The notes under the pieces are model-generated. The model did no database searches, was not told the origin of the DNA, and worked only from the letters and a program-made list of their open reading frames with translations. A stretch of DNA of 23,438 nucleotides from a virus, in IMG/VR virus record IMGVR_UViG_3300032087_003036, positions 1 through 23,438 of that record; one strand, 5' to 3'. Of this stretch, positions 1-7,829 are shown one piece after another. Numbering within the stretch: the first letter of the stretch is position 1; each line of letters starts with the position of its first letter. A program made the translations under genes and the position numbers.

Positions 1-2537
1 CCAACACAACATTTAATGAAATCAATCAAGATCTAGCGACTGAAACTGAAAATGTGAACCCATTTGATGTCATTCTTTACAATGGAACACTGGTAGTTTC
101 TCCAGAAGCAGATCAATGGAGAGAATTTAGAACAATTCAGACTGTTACATCTACAAGAGAAGCTGCTCGTAGTGAAGAGAGAAGAAGAGAAATTATCAAT
201 CGAATCGTGCGTCCTAGTGAATTTATCACTGCTGCAGATTTAGGCATTGATCAATTTACTATTGGTGTCGGCGACGTTATCAGTACAAGGACACGAAGAC
301 AGGTACTTAGTAGTACGACCCAGAGGAGCACTGCTACAAACAATCTGGGGTTGACAGTCACCACCAGAAGGATTACCAGAACAGTTAGAACTATTTTCGC
401 CACGATTGTTGCTGATCTGACACTCCTTCCATTTGTTCGCTCCAGAAAGGTATTCTTTAGAGCAGAGGGTCTTGCGCCTAATAGAGAGCACTTCTTATAC
501 TTTGATAGAACACCAATCAAAGATTATGCTAGAGAAGAAACTTTCCAGAGGTTTACTGATAGTGCTGATCTGGACGATTATACAGAGGGTCGGTTCGCTG
601 GCAGAACTTCGCATCCACAATCTTCATCTACACTTGTTAGTAATGAATTTGGTGAGATTGAAGGTTCGTTCTTTATTCCGAACAATGACACATTACAGTT
701 TGATGCTGGCGAGAGAAGAGTTGTAATTCATGATCTCGACCAGACAGCAGCAAACTACAGTGAAATTGCACCACTTTCGAGCGCTGCGGCACTCTATTCT
801 GCACAAGGCATTAGAGCAGATCTAATTAATCTTGCAACAGCACCTATAACTGAGCGCATTACTCGTACTAGCGGAGGAAATTTACCGCCTAAAGAACCGA
901 TCGCACAATCTTTCCAAATTCAAAATGCTAATGGTGGATTTATTACGAGCGTTGAAGTTTTCTTTGCGACTACTCCTAATTCGATAAATGCTAACGGAGA
1001 TAACGATACAAACGACAATGCTCCTATTACATTACAAATTAGACCAGTTCAAAGCGGCGTTCCTTCACAGGAAAATATAGTTCCGGGTGCAGAAAAGGTT
1101 CTGAAACCTTCTGAATGTTCTGTTACTCCCCTAACAACTACTGTAACAATTGCAGATATTCGCAATAATCCTACAAAGTTTGAGTTTGATGCTCCTGTTT
1201 ATTTACAGGGTAACACTGAATATGCGATTGTACTGATTGCTAATACACAAAACTATAACGTTTATGTTTCCAAGATCCAAGATTTTGTTATTGGTAGCAC
1301 AGACAGAAGAGTTACAAAACAACCTTCTCTTGGTTCGTTCTTTATGTCTCAGAATGCTATCACATGGACACCAGATCAATTAAGAGATATGATGTTCAAA
1401 GTGAATAGAGCAGATTTCAGTACTTCTGGTACTGCTGTATTTGAGAACAGAGCAGTTCCGACTGTTACTCCAAGATTTGATCCGATCTCTACAATTAGTG
1501 GAGATAGTGATGTGACAATTCTGCTGGAAAACTCTGGATTTGTGAAGAATGACAAAGTCTTCATTTCTGGACTAGACTCTTCTACTAGATACGGTGGTAT
1601 CTTAGGTAGTACTCTTATCGGCGAGCAGACAGTCAAGAAAGTAGACGGTAAGTCATTCCAGATTACTGTAGATTCTGCAGCAACTGAAACTGCTTTGTCA
1701 GGAGGAACATCTTTACAAACTGAAAGAAATGTATTGATGGACGAATTCCTTGCAAACATTAATACATTCTTCCCTGCAGATGCTACTACGATGAGCACTG
1801 GGGCAGAGTTTACAGGTGGTGTATCGCTGGTAACTGCAAACAATGTTACTAATAATGCATATACTGAGTTGAGTTCAGTTAATATTGTTCCATATCGTTT
1901 GACTAGATTTGAGTCTCCAAGAGTTATTGCATCTGCTAGAATTGAAGAAGATGAGTTTACCGGACCTTCTGCGGGAAGAAAGTCTGTGACATTTACTTCT
2001 AGTCTCGCAACGACTGATACATATATCTCCCCTGTTGTTGATCTGCAGACACTTTCTATTTCTGGTGTCAGTAACTTCATTGACAATCAGACTGCTGATT
2101 CAGCAACTGCTGCAGAACCGAATACCACATTTAACAACCCAATTGATTTTGTAGCGGATAGTGCAGCAAACTCTGGTTCTTCTCTGTCTAAGCATCTTAC
2201 TATTCCGATCAACCTTGAAGAACCTGCTGTTGGTCTGAAAGTTCTGCTTGGAGCGAATAGACCTAGTGGTTCGTTCATTGATCTTTACTACAGAACATTG
2301 CCTGCAGGTTCTGATACTGATATTGAAAATATTAAGTTTATTCTTGCAACAGAGGATACTAGTATTCAGACTGATGATAACAGAAGTATCTTCAGACAGT
2401 ATGAATATACGATTGGTGGTCAGGCAGGAACATTAACACCGTTCTCTACCTTCCAACTGAAGATTGTATTTAGATCTCAAAACTCTTCTAGAGTACCTAG
2501 AATCAAGGACTTGAGAGCAATCGCACTGGGAACATAA
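1..2537 (+). CDS. Large baseplate/tail structural protein (5' truncated by window edge)
   Basis: The reading frame is open to the left edge (first full codon at position 3, reading N-T-T-F-N-E-I) and ends with TAA at 2535-2537, so the true start is upstream. The GTG at 54 is only an internal in-frame codon. The visible part is about 845 residues, beta-rich, with no signal peptide or membrane segment. An Arg-rich stretch is followed by a module of the type 'KVFFRAEGL...FLYFDRTPIKDY' then 'SNEFGEIEGSFFIPNN', a signature I associate with large baseplate or tail proteins of marine T4-like phages. A later segment starting 'AQSFQIQNANGGFITSVEVFF' looks like a jelly-roll domain, and an Asp/Asn-rich loop (near 985-1020) could bind a metal ion. 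Its place upstream of the fibre genes matches T4 gene 10 (wedge/tail pin), but I cannot show homology to gp10. The structural role is fairly sure; the exact name is not. Confidence 0.75.
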   Translation, partial: NTTFNEINQDLATETENVNPFDVILYNGTLVVSPEADQWREFRTIQTVTSTREAARSEERRREIINRIVRPSEFITAADLGIDQFTIGVGDVISTRTRRQVLSSTTQRSTATNNLGLTVTTRRITRTVRTIFATIVADLTLLPFVRSRKVFFRAEGLAPNREHFLYFDRTPIKDYAREETFQRFTDSADLDDYTEGRFAGRTSHPQSSSTLVSNEFGEIEGSFFIPNNDTLQFDAGERRVVIHDLDQTAANYSEIAPLSSAAALYSAQGIRADLINLATAPITERITRTSGGNLPPKEPIAQSFQIQNANGGFITSVEVFFATTPNSINANGDNDTNDNAPITLQIRPVQSGVPSQENIVPGAEKVLKPSECSVTPLTTTVTIADIRNNPTKFEFDAPVYLQGNTEYAIVLIANTQNYNVYVSKIQDFVIGSTDRRVTKQPSLGSFFMSQNAITWTPDQLRDMMFKVNRADFSTSGTAVFENRAVPTVTPRFDPISTISGDSDVTILLENSGFVKNDKVFISGLDSSTRYGGILGSTLIGEQTVKKVDGKSFQITVDSAATETALSGGTSLQTERNVLMDEFLANINTFFPADATTMSTGAEFTGGVSLVTANNVTNNAYTELSSVNIVPYRLTRFESPRVIASARIEEDEFTGPSAGRKSVTFTSSLATTDTYISPVVDLQTLSISGVSNFIDNQTADSATAAEPNTTFNNPIDFVADSAANSGSSLSKHLTIPINLEEPAVGLKVLLGANRPSGSFIDLYYRTLPAGSDTDIENIKFILATEDTSIQTDDNRSIFRQYEYTIGGQAGTLTPFSTFQLKIVFRSQNSSRVPRIKDLRAIALGT

Positions 2538-2540
2538 TGA

Positions 2541-2777
2541 ATGTCTGATGATTATGTAAAAGTTAAGGGCAAACCCAATCTCGTAAAAAATGCAGCTGGG
2601 GTTGTCCTTAACATTGATAAGAATGGTTTAGAAGCTGCTAAAAGAAGAAAACTTTTAGCGCAAGAGCAACAAAAAGAAAAAGAACTTATGCGTGAACTTA
2701 AATCTGAAAATGAAGAATTAAGGAACGATATAAAAGAGATGAAGGATTTACTTAACAGTTTAATTAAATCTAAATGA
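2541..2777 (+). CDS. Small coiled-coil protein conserved in marine T4-like phages (unknown function)
   Basis: 78-residue protein starting three bases after the upstream stop (TAA then TGA then ATG), so it is probably translationally coupled to the large structural gene. The N-terminal third contains 'YVKVKGKPNLVKNAAGVVLN', a pattern I recall from short cyanophage proteins in this gene block. From about residue 30 to the end it is very rich in Lys, Glu and Leu with a heptad-like pattern (LMRELKSENEELRNDIKEMK), indicating a coiled coil. No separate Shine-Dalgarno sequence is evident. It could be a small virion component or an assembly factor; the sequence does not decide. It is the last gene before the late promoter at 2779. 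Confidence 0.75.
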   Translation: MSDDYVKVKGKPNLVKNAAGVVLNIDKNGLEAAKRRKLLAQEQQKEKELMRELKSENEELRNDIKEMKDLLNSLIKSK

Positions 2778-2778
2778 T

Positions 2779-2786
2779 TATAAATA
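2779..2786 (+). promoter_or_regulatory. T4-type late promoter
   Basis: Exact octamer TATAAATA, the T4 late promoter -10 element recognised by sigma gp55 with gp33/gp45 in T4. It begins one base after the TGA stop (2775-2777) of the upstream gene and ends 30 bases before the ATG at 2817. The leader carries the strong Shine-Dalgarno AGAGGAA at 2807-2813. It probably drives the cassette at 2817-4939. Confidence 0.85.
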
Positions 2787-2816
2787 AACTAGATAATACT
2801 TTTTTCAGAGGAAAGC

Positions 2817-3170
2817 ATGGCGCAGCAAAGAGATTTTGTAATCGATCAAGGATCAGACATTACTTTTGAACTTCATCTCAAAGAAGAAGATGGAGGCGCA
2901 AAGGATCTGTCTGGTCATAGTTTGAGAGGTAAAATTAAAAAAACATATGATACTACAGACAGTGATCAAATTTTTGATTTCACCGCAACTTCGGTCAAAT
3001 TTCCTGCTACAGATGGTATTGCTTTAATTACAATTTCTAGTGCTACTTCAGATACAATGAAAGCTGGAAGATACGTCTATGATATTGAACTGGTTTCTGG
3101 AGGAGACTCTGATATTGTAGAAAGAATATTAGAAGGTAAGTTAAATGTCACACCTTCTGTGACAAGATGA
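2817..3170 (+). CDS. Small beta-sandwich virion structural protein (BppU N-terminal-like)
   Basis: 117-residue protein with a strong ribosome site (AGAGGAA, 3 bases upstream of ATG). Its pattern is 'FVIDQGSDITFELHL', then 'KDLSGHSLRGKIKK', then 'GIALITISSATSDTMKAGRYVYDIEL', ending 'ILEGKLNVTPSVTR'. This layout (an N-terminal strand with DQG, 'dLsGy..rgqirk' and 'aGrYvYDie') is the small immunoglobulin-like fold seen in BppU-type baseplate proteins and in short structural proteins of cyanophages. It is first in a late-promoter unit and probably forms part of a fibre attachment or baseplate periphery. The fold is inferred from sequence pattern only; the exact virion location is unknown. Confidence 0.75.
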   Translation: MAQQRDFVIDQGSDITFELHLKEEDGGAKDLSGHSLRGKIKKTYDTTDSDQIFDFTATSVKFPATDGIALITISSATSDTMKAGRYVYDIELVSGGDSDIVERILEGKLNVTPSVTR

Positions 3171-3178
3171 GTTAGATC

Positions 3179-3496
3179 ATGGCTACTTATGTAAGTGAAT
3201 TAAGACGAGACAAAGATACGCATAAGGTTAAGATTGAATATCGTAATGGTACGATAGTTGAAAAAGTTGTCGTTAAGAAACCTCTTGCTCTTTCTGATGT
3301 AAGGGGTGGTCTTCTTAGAGACTTAAATGATGTTACTGACAGTGATGGTAATATCTTGGTTGGAAACACAACTAATTTACAGGATGGAGCATTATTAGTT
3401 TTTAATAAAACTACAAACCAATTTGAAGGCACTACAACATTAGGAAGAAGTGACAGGCCGAATCAAGTACAAACAATAAACGGGGGCGAATACTAA
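3179..3496 (+). CDS. Small fibre-associated structural protein with GGxY C-terminus
   Basis: 105-residue protein, 8 bases after the preceding stop, with only a weak ribosome site, suggesting coupling. A charged N-terminal half (ELRRDKDTHKVKIEYRNG) is followed by 'LLRDLNDVTDSDGNILVGNT' and 'LQDGALLVFNKTTNQFEGT'. The latter is a short 'dGalLvyn..t..f' module that recurs in marine phage fibre proteins. The segment DSDGN resembles a calcium-binding loop. It ends 'TINGGEY', nearly the same as the end of the next gene product ('TIDGGSY'). The next ATG follows its stop with no gap, so the two are probably co-translated and may be partners in one fibre. A specific function is not assignable. Confidence 0.75.
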   Translation: MATYVSELRRDKDTHKVKIEYRNGTIVEKVVVKKPLALSDVRGGLLRDLNDVTDSDGNILVGNTTNLQDGALLVFNKTTNQFEGTTTLGRSDRPNQVQTINGGEY

Positions 3497-4939
3497 ATGG
3501 CCGTCATTCTTATAAAACGTGCGGATAGCGACGGTAAACCAGCTGATGGTGATCTTGCCCGTGGCGAACTCGCCTATGCGTTTGGCACTGGTACTGATAC
3601 TAATGAAGGCCAGCGATTATTCGTAGGTGTTCCTAACGGTGGCACGAGCAGAACTGCAATCATCGGTGGTGAATACTTTGCTAATTTCTTAGACCATGCT
3701 CCTGGCACTCTTACGGCGTCTTCTGCTATCATTACAGATGCCAGTAATAAAATTGACCAGTTAAAAGTTGATCTATTAACCTTAGACAGTGATACTATTT
3801 CTACCGAGAGCGGTAATTTAGTACTCTCTTCTAATACAGGTATTGTTGAACTTGGTAATTTAGAGTTTGAGAATAATGAAATTAGAACAAATTCTAATAG
3901 TCAAACTTTAATTCTTAATCCATATCCAACTACTGACTCTGGCACAGTAATTATTAAAGGCGACTTGAGAGTTGACGGTACAACAACTACTGTAAATTCT
4001 ACTGAAGTTACTATCAATGATCTAGCTATTATTGTAGGTGATAGTGGTGGTACAGCTCCATTAGAGTTTGATGGTGCCGGTATCATTGTCTTTTCTGCTG
4101 AATCCAATTCAGTATTCGGAACAACCTCACCTAGCATTACTTACAACGGCACGACAGACCGCTGGGACTTCAGTAGAGCAATTGATGTAGACTCTGCCTA
4201 TATTGATAATATAGTTTCTACACAAGTAAGCATTACTAATCTAACTGTTACTGATTCTGCTACCATTGCCGATGCAACAGTAACTGGCACAGCAACTATT
4301 AATGATGCTGATATTACTACGTTAGACGTAAGCGACTCAGCAACAATTGTAGATGCTAATATTACTGGCACCGCTACGATTAATCAGGCGACAGTAACTA
4401 CCCTTGACGTTACTGACTCAGCAACTATCGTTGATGCTAATATCACTGGCACTGCAACTATTGCTGTTCTAGATGTTACAGATTCTGCTACTATTAACCA
4501 AGCCACAGTAACTACCCTTGACGTTACCGATTCAGCAACGATTGTAGATTTAACAGTTTCTAATCAAACCAATCTTACTAATGCAAGCATCACAGACTTA
4601 ACTGTTACTGATTCGGCGACAATTAATTTTGCAAGTATCAGTAACATGACGTTTACTGATTCTGCTCTATCGCAGTTCTTAGATAGTGACGACTTCGTCT
4701 TTAGTAGTGGTCAGGCAAGTCTTAAAGCAGAAGCAGTTGAAGATATTGTCGGCACTATGGTCTCTGGAAATACAGAGACAAATATTACAGTAACATATCA
4801 AGATGCAGATGGAACGATTGACTTTGAAGTTCCTACAGCATCTACTGCGCAGGTCGGTGTGGCGCAGTTTGACAGCAATGAATTTGATGTTGTTGCAGGA
4901 TTTGTTACAATTGACACGATAGATGGCGGCTCTTACTGA
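3497..4939 (+). CDS. Tail fibre protein with internal DSATI repeats
   Basis: 480-residue protein whose ATG directly abuts the preceding TAA; a G-run at 3482-3486 may serve as ribosome site. Residues 1-60 ('ILIKRADSDGKPADGDLARGELAY') resemble the N-terminal particle-attachment domain found in Mtd-like and cyanophage fibre proteins. Residues 140-235 carry a module ('KGDLRVDGTTTTVNSTEVTI', then 'ITYNGTTDRWDFSRAIDVD') that recurs in the giant fibre gene. Residues 249-391 consist of short Thr/Asp-rich repeats built on DSATI with spacings of 16, 22 and 27 residues, probably a triple-stranded beta shaft. The C-terminus has 'VEDIVGTMVSGNTETNITVTY', a widespread phage fibre module, and ends 'TIDGGSY'. 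A late promoter starts at the base after its stop. Fibre role is sure; receptor unknown. Confidence 0.85.
   Translation: MAVILIKRADSDGKPADGDLARGELAYAFGTGTDTNEGQRLFVGVPNGGTSRTAIIGGEYFANFLDHAPGTLTASSAIITDASNKIDQLKVDLLTLDSDTISTESGNLVLSSNTGIVELGNLEFENNEIRTNSNSQTLILNPYPTTDSGTVIIKGDLRVDGTTTTVNSTEVTINDLAIIVGDSGGTAPLEFDGAGIIVFSAESNSVFGTTSPSITYNGTTDRWDFSRAIDVDSAYIDNIVSTQVSITNLTVTDSATIADATVTGTATINDADITTLDVSDSATIVDANITGTATINQATVTTLDVTDSATIVDANITGTATIAVLDVTDSATINQATVTTLDVTDSATIVDLTVSNQTNLTNASITDLTVTDSATINFASISNMTFTDSALSQFLDSDDFVFSSGQASLKAEAVEDIVGTMVSGNTETNITVTYQDADGTIDFEVPTASTAQVGVAQFDSNEFDVVAGFVTIDTIDGGSY
4241..4669 (+). repeat. Coding tandem repeats (DSATI units) in the fibre shaft
   Basis: Seven units begin with [LM][TD][VF][TS]DSA in a row at spacings of 27, 27, 22, 16, 27 and 16 residues. 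At DNA level a 23-base stretch at 4391-4413 recurs exactly at 4505-4527, an offset of 114 bases. The mixed period suggests units gained and lost by recombination or slippage within the frame. Confidence 0.85.
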
Positions 4940-4947
4940 TATAAATA
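4940..4947 (+). promoter_or_regulatory. T4-type late promoter
   Basis: Exact TATAAATA starting at the base after the TGA stop (4937-4939) of the upstream fibre gene. The distance to the next ATG (5035) is 87 bases, far longer than the 30-32 bases seen after the other three late octamers in this window. It probably drives the gene block 5035-14892. Confidence 0.8.
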
Positions 4948-4952
4948 GTTGA

Positions 4953-4982
4953 AGTGGCGGAGCTCATATAGTTATCGCCACT
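4953..4982 (+). promoter_or_regulatory. Stem-loop at the predicted 5' end of the 5035 transcript
   Basis: Perfect 7-bp inverted repeat AGTGGCG (4953-4959) / CGCCACT (4976-4982) with a 16-base loop. It lies 6 bases downstream of the late octamer, so the transcript would begin at or next to the stem. A second small hairpin, GACTT (5001-5005) / AAGTC (5010-5014), lies further down the leader, followed by a Shine-Dalgarno GGAG at 5026-5029. No U-run follows the main stem, so it does not look like an intrinsic terminator. A role in protecting the mRNA 5' end or tuning translation is inference. Confidence 0.55.
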
Positions 4983-5034
4983 ATAAAATACAAATTTATA
5001 GACTTCTATAAGTCGATGCAATATTGGAGACGTA

Positions 5035-7491
5035 ATGTCAACTATCAAGTTACGCCGCAGTGCTGTAAAAGGCAATAAGCCAACTCCAGCGCAGTTAGAT
5101 TTAGGCGAAGTAGCCATCAACACTCATGATGGCAAAATGTTCTTCAAAAGAGACAAAGATGGAGATCTTTCCATCATTGAGCTTGGCGGTGCACAAGTTG
5201 CCGAGAATGTCTTTTATGTCTCTAAGAGCGGTAACGATAGTAATGAAGGCACAACTCTCGATAGAGCATACCTCACGCTCGATAAAGCATTAGAAGAAGC
5301 AGCAAAAAGAAGAGGCGCTGCTGGTCTCGACTCAGATGGTGCACAGTCTTCCGTCATTGAGACTAAGACAAGAAGAGACTTAGGTTACTACATAGATGCT
5401 TCAAAATATGATATTGCATTAGGTACAAGTTTTAATCAGGTATTCCAAGGACGTGCAGGGTCGTATACGCAAGGTATCACTGAAGTATTATTCAGTTTAG
5501 ACCAGACTAAAGACCTTGTTAACGATCTTACTGCAATATCTGGTGATGCTACTTCTCTTTCAAGAGCAGATGCATACTGGGATGAAGTAAAAGATATTAT
5601 TCAGAACGGTAGGGATAATGCAGATGCTTTAGGTGCTTCTCAATATCCTATTCCTACTAATGCTTCTACATACTATGACTCTTCTCAGACAGAAGATGAT
5701 GCTTCTAGATCAAAGACTAAACTTTTAAACAATAAAGTATTCATCTCAGAAGAAGTAAACGAGTGGGTAAAGGCAAACTATAACCTTTCATATGATAGCG
5801 CCAAGTGCAAAAGAGATATTAGGTTTGCTGTAGAGGCATTGACTTACGATGCAACGTATCTCGGTAATGCTGGTGCCTATGATAATGCCAACTTCTTCTT
5901 CTTTAATGGTGATGGTCCTGCACAGATCTCCGTGGCAGAGACTCCTGCAACTGCTGCTGCTTATGATCGTATGGCAGAAGTTGTTGAAGGCGTATTGAAA
6001 GACAGTGCTGTAGTTCTTTCCGGACCGGGTGGAAACTATAGTGTAACGCAAGATACCACTGGTCTGACTCCAAGACAGATTAAAGTAAATGAACTTTCTG
6101 CTTCTGTTACTATGATCGGTAACGTAATTAGGAATGGTCGCACTTCTTTACCTGCCTCCAGAATTACTCCTGACTTAGACACCAGAGTTACCTTTGATAG
6201 TAATGGTCTTGATGCTAGTGCACTGATGACTTCATTTGATGCGATTGCGAATAACAAGTCAACTATCATTGATGATGTTATTGATCTGGTTGATAGTGAA
6301 TATCCTTTACTGTTTGGTATCGGTGACAGATATGTAGACGTACTGGACGCTCCAGAGATTGCATCTACAATCTACCTCAAGACAGGCGACTACACAATCA
6401 ATAATCCAGTAGAGATTCCAAAGAACGTATCTATTATCGGCGATAACTTGAAGAATACAAGCATTCGTCCTAAGAACAAGACCTCTGACATGTTCTATGT
6501 CAATAATAACTGTTATATGTCAGATATAACTTTCCGTGATCATTTACAACCCGCTGCTGTTATTGCATGGGATCCTTCTGGTGACTCTGCATCTAACATC
6601 ATTGTAAACTCTCCTTATATTAGAAACTGTACATCTATCACAGGTCCAGACCTTACAAGAAACGACGATGGCACCTATAAGTACCCTGACGCAATTGACC
6701 CAACTAAACCCGCTCAAGGCGGTGATGGTATTCGTAACGACGGATCCAAGGTCGGTGGCATTCGTTCTATTGTAGTTGACTCGTTTACTCAAATCAACCA
6801 AGGCGGTAAGGGTGTCTATCTGCTGAACAGAGGTTACTGTCAGTTGGTGTCAGTGTTTACGGTTTACTGTGATGTGGGATTCTTGGCAGAGAACGGTGGG
6901 TTTGCCTCGATCACTAACTCCAACAGTTCGTTCGGCAATATCGGTTTGAAAGCGACTGGCGTATCTGACAAACTTTATGAGGCAAAGGTAGATGGCCAGC
7001 AAGACAGGATTGATAACCTCATCACTCTTAAGAACCTGACAAAGAGACCAAACATCTCTGATGCAGTTAAGTTTGCGTCTGATCCACTTTACTATACTGT
7101 AGACTCTGCTTCTTGGGACTCTGATGCTCGAACAGGAACGATTAAGATCCTAGAAGATCCTGATGTAAATCTTCCAGACGATGACTCCGCCACTTTCCAC
7201 CAGAGAAGTGCATTGTCCTCCTCTGGCCATACCTTTGAGTGGATCGGTACAGGCACAGATGTAAGGACAGCGCTACCTTATCGTGGAGGTATTCCAGCTC
7301 AAGCAGATGAGGTTGTACAGGACTCTGATAGAGCAGGTCTCTGCTTCGTTACCAGTACTGACCAGAAAGGTGACTTCAGAGTCGGTGAAGACTTCCTTAT
7401 TCAAAGATCAACAGGCACTATTGAGGGACAAGCATTTGACCGCAGTCTCTTTGCCCGTGTAACTCCATTCTCTCTCGCACTTGAGGACTAA
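5035..7491 (+). CDS. Beta-helix tail fibre/structural protein (pectin-lyase-like) with helical insertion
   Basis: 818-residue protein with ribosome site GGAG 5 bases before ATG. Residues 1-52 ('IKLRRSAVKGNKPTPAQLDL', then GEVAIN and DGKMFFK) form an Mtd-like N-terminal attachment domain. Residues 60-90 ('FYVSKSGNDSNEGTTLDRAY') are the classic opening of secreted or phage beta-helix (DUF1565/pectate-lyase-like) proteins. The helix continues at 443-480 ('TIYLKTGDYTINNPVEIPKN', then VSIIGD) and about 563-642. In between, a largely helical insert contains 'SAKCKRDIRFAVEALTYDAT' at 255-274, a motif I know from several cyanophage structural proteins. The C-terminus ('GDFRVGEDFLIQRSTGTIEG') matches the shared end of cyanophage fibre proteins. 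Catalytic activity on polysaccharide is possible but no active-site residues can be asserted; a receptor-binding or enzymatic fibre is likely. Confidence 0.85.
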   Translation: MSTIKLRRSAVKGNKPTPAQLDLGEVAINTHDGKMFFKRDKDGDLSIIELGGAQVAENVFYVSKSGNDSNEGTTLDRAYLTLDKALEEAAKRRGAAGLDSDGAQSSVIETKTRRDLGYYIDASKYDIALGTSFNQVFQGRAGSYTQGITEVLFSLDQTKDLVNDLTAISGDATSLSRADAYWDEVKDIIQNGRDNADALGASQYPIPTNASTYYDSSQTEDDASRSKTKLLNNKVFISEEVNEWVKANYNLSYDSAKCKRDIRFAVEALTYDATYLGNAGAYDNANFFFFNGDGPAQISVAETPATAAAYDRMAEVVEGVLKDSAVVLSGPGGNYSVTQDTTGLTPRQIKVNELSASVTMIGNVIRNGRTSLPASRITPDLDTRVTFDSNGLDASALMTSFDAIANNKSTIIDDVIDLVDSEYPLLFGIGDRYVDVLDAPEIASTIYLKTGDYTINNPVEIPKNVSIIGDNLKNTSIRPKNKTSDMFYVNNNCYMSDITFRDHLQPAAVIAWDPSGDSASNIIVNSPYIRNCTSITGPDLTRNDDGTYKYPDAIDPTKPAQGGDGIRNDGSKVGGIRSIVVDSFTQINQGGKGVYLLNRGYCQLVSVFTVYCDVGFLAENGGFASITNSNSSFGNIGLKATGVSDKLYEAKVDGQQDRIDNLITLKNLTKRPNISDAVKFASDPLYYTVDSASWDSDARTGTIKILEDPDVNLPDDDSATFHQRSALSSSGHTFEWIGTGTDVRTALPYRGGIPAQADEVVQDSDRAGLCFVTSTDQKGDFRVGEDFLIQRSTGTIEGQAFDRSLFARVTPFSLALED

Positions 7492-7493
7492 AC

Positions 7494-7829
7494 ATGGCTG
7501 ACCTAAACGTATTTAAAACAGTAACAAAGTCGATTGATACTAGTAATCAGACGATCTATACTGCGCCTTCAAACTATACTGGAATCGTGCTGTCTACTCA
7601 GATTGCCAATGCATCTGACTCAGACGCCACTCTGACATTTACATATCAGGACTCTGCCAGTGCAACTGCTGTAGAACTTCTTTCGCAGTTTGATATTCCA
7701 TCTCGAGACACAGCAAACGGTTCTGTAGGTAAACTGGTGATTACCGCAAACGGTATTCTCAAGATGACTTCTAATAAAGATGATAAGTTAAAACTGGTAA
7801 TGGGTGTACTGGAATCGCTCAATGGCTAA
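7494..7829 (+). CDS. Small beta-rich structural protein
   Basis: 111-residue protein, 2 bases after the preceding stop, with GAGGA at 7483-7487 as ribosome site 6 bases upstream of ATG. It is Thr/Ser/Ala-rich with alternating hydrophobic strands ('[20 protein letters not shown]', then '[18 protein letters not shown]') and no cysteine. The pattern 'iyt.p....givl..qian' with a polar beta-sandwich body is typical of short phage proteins encoded next to fibres, but I cannot name the family. Its stop codon lies inside the first codons of the giant fibre gene (8-base overlap), so translation of the two is probably linked and the products may associate. Confidence 0.75.
   Translation: MADLNVFKTVTKSIDTSNQTIYTAPSNYTGIVLSTQIANASDSDATLTFTYQDSASATAVELLSQFDIPSRDTANGSVGKLVITANGILKMTSNKDDKLKLVMGVLESLNG

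Noticed and set aside
1376-2086. Long open frame on the - strand (236 aa) opposite the first structural gene
   Set aside because: It lies fully inside a convincing + strand gene, has no ribosome site or promoter, and its composition (Ser/Val/Leu-rich) is what the complement of a Thr/Asp-rich gene gives.
54-2537. GTG at 54 as the true start of the first gene
   Set aside because: The frame stays open and protein-like to the left edge (NTTFNEINQDLATETEN before it) and no ribosome site precedes the GTG.
4241-4669. Regular direct repeats that could suggest a CRISPR-like array
   Set aside because: Repeats are imperfect, in frame, and encode a periodic fibre shaft; there are no unique spacers of constant length and no cas genes.
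4953-4982. Stem-loop as an intrinsic transcription terminator
   Set aside because: The stem is short, no U-run follows it, and it lies just downstream of a late promoter, so a 5' leader role fits better.
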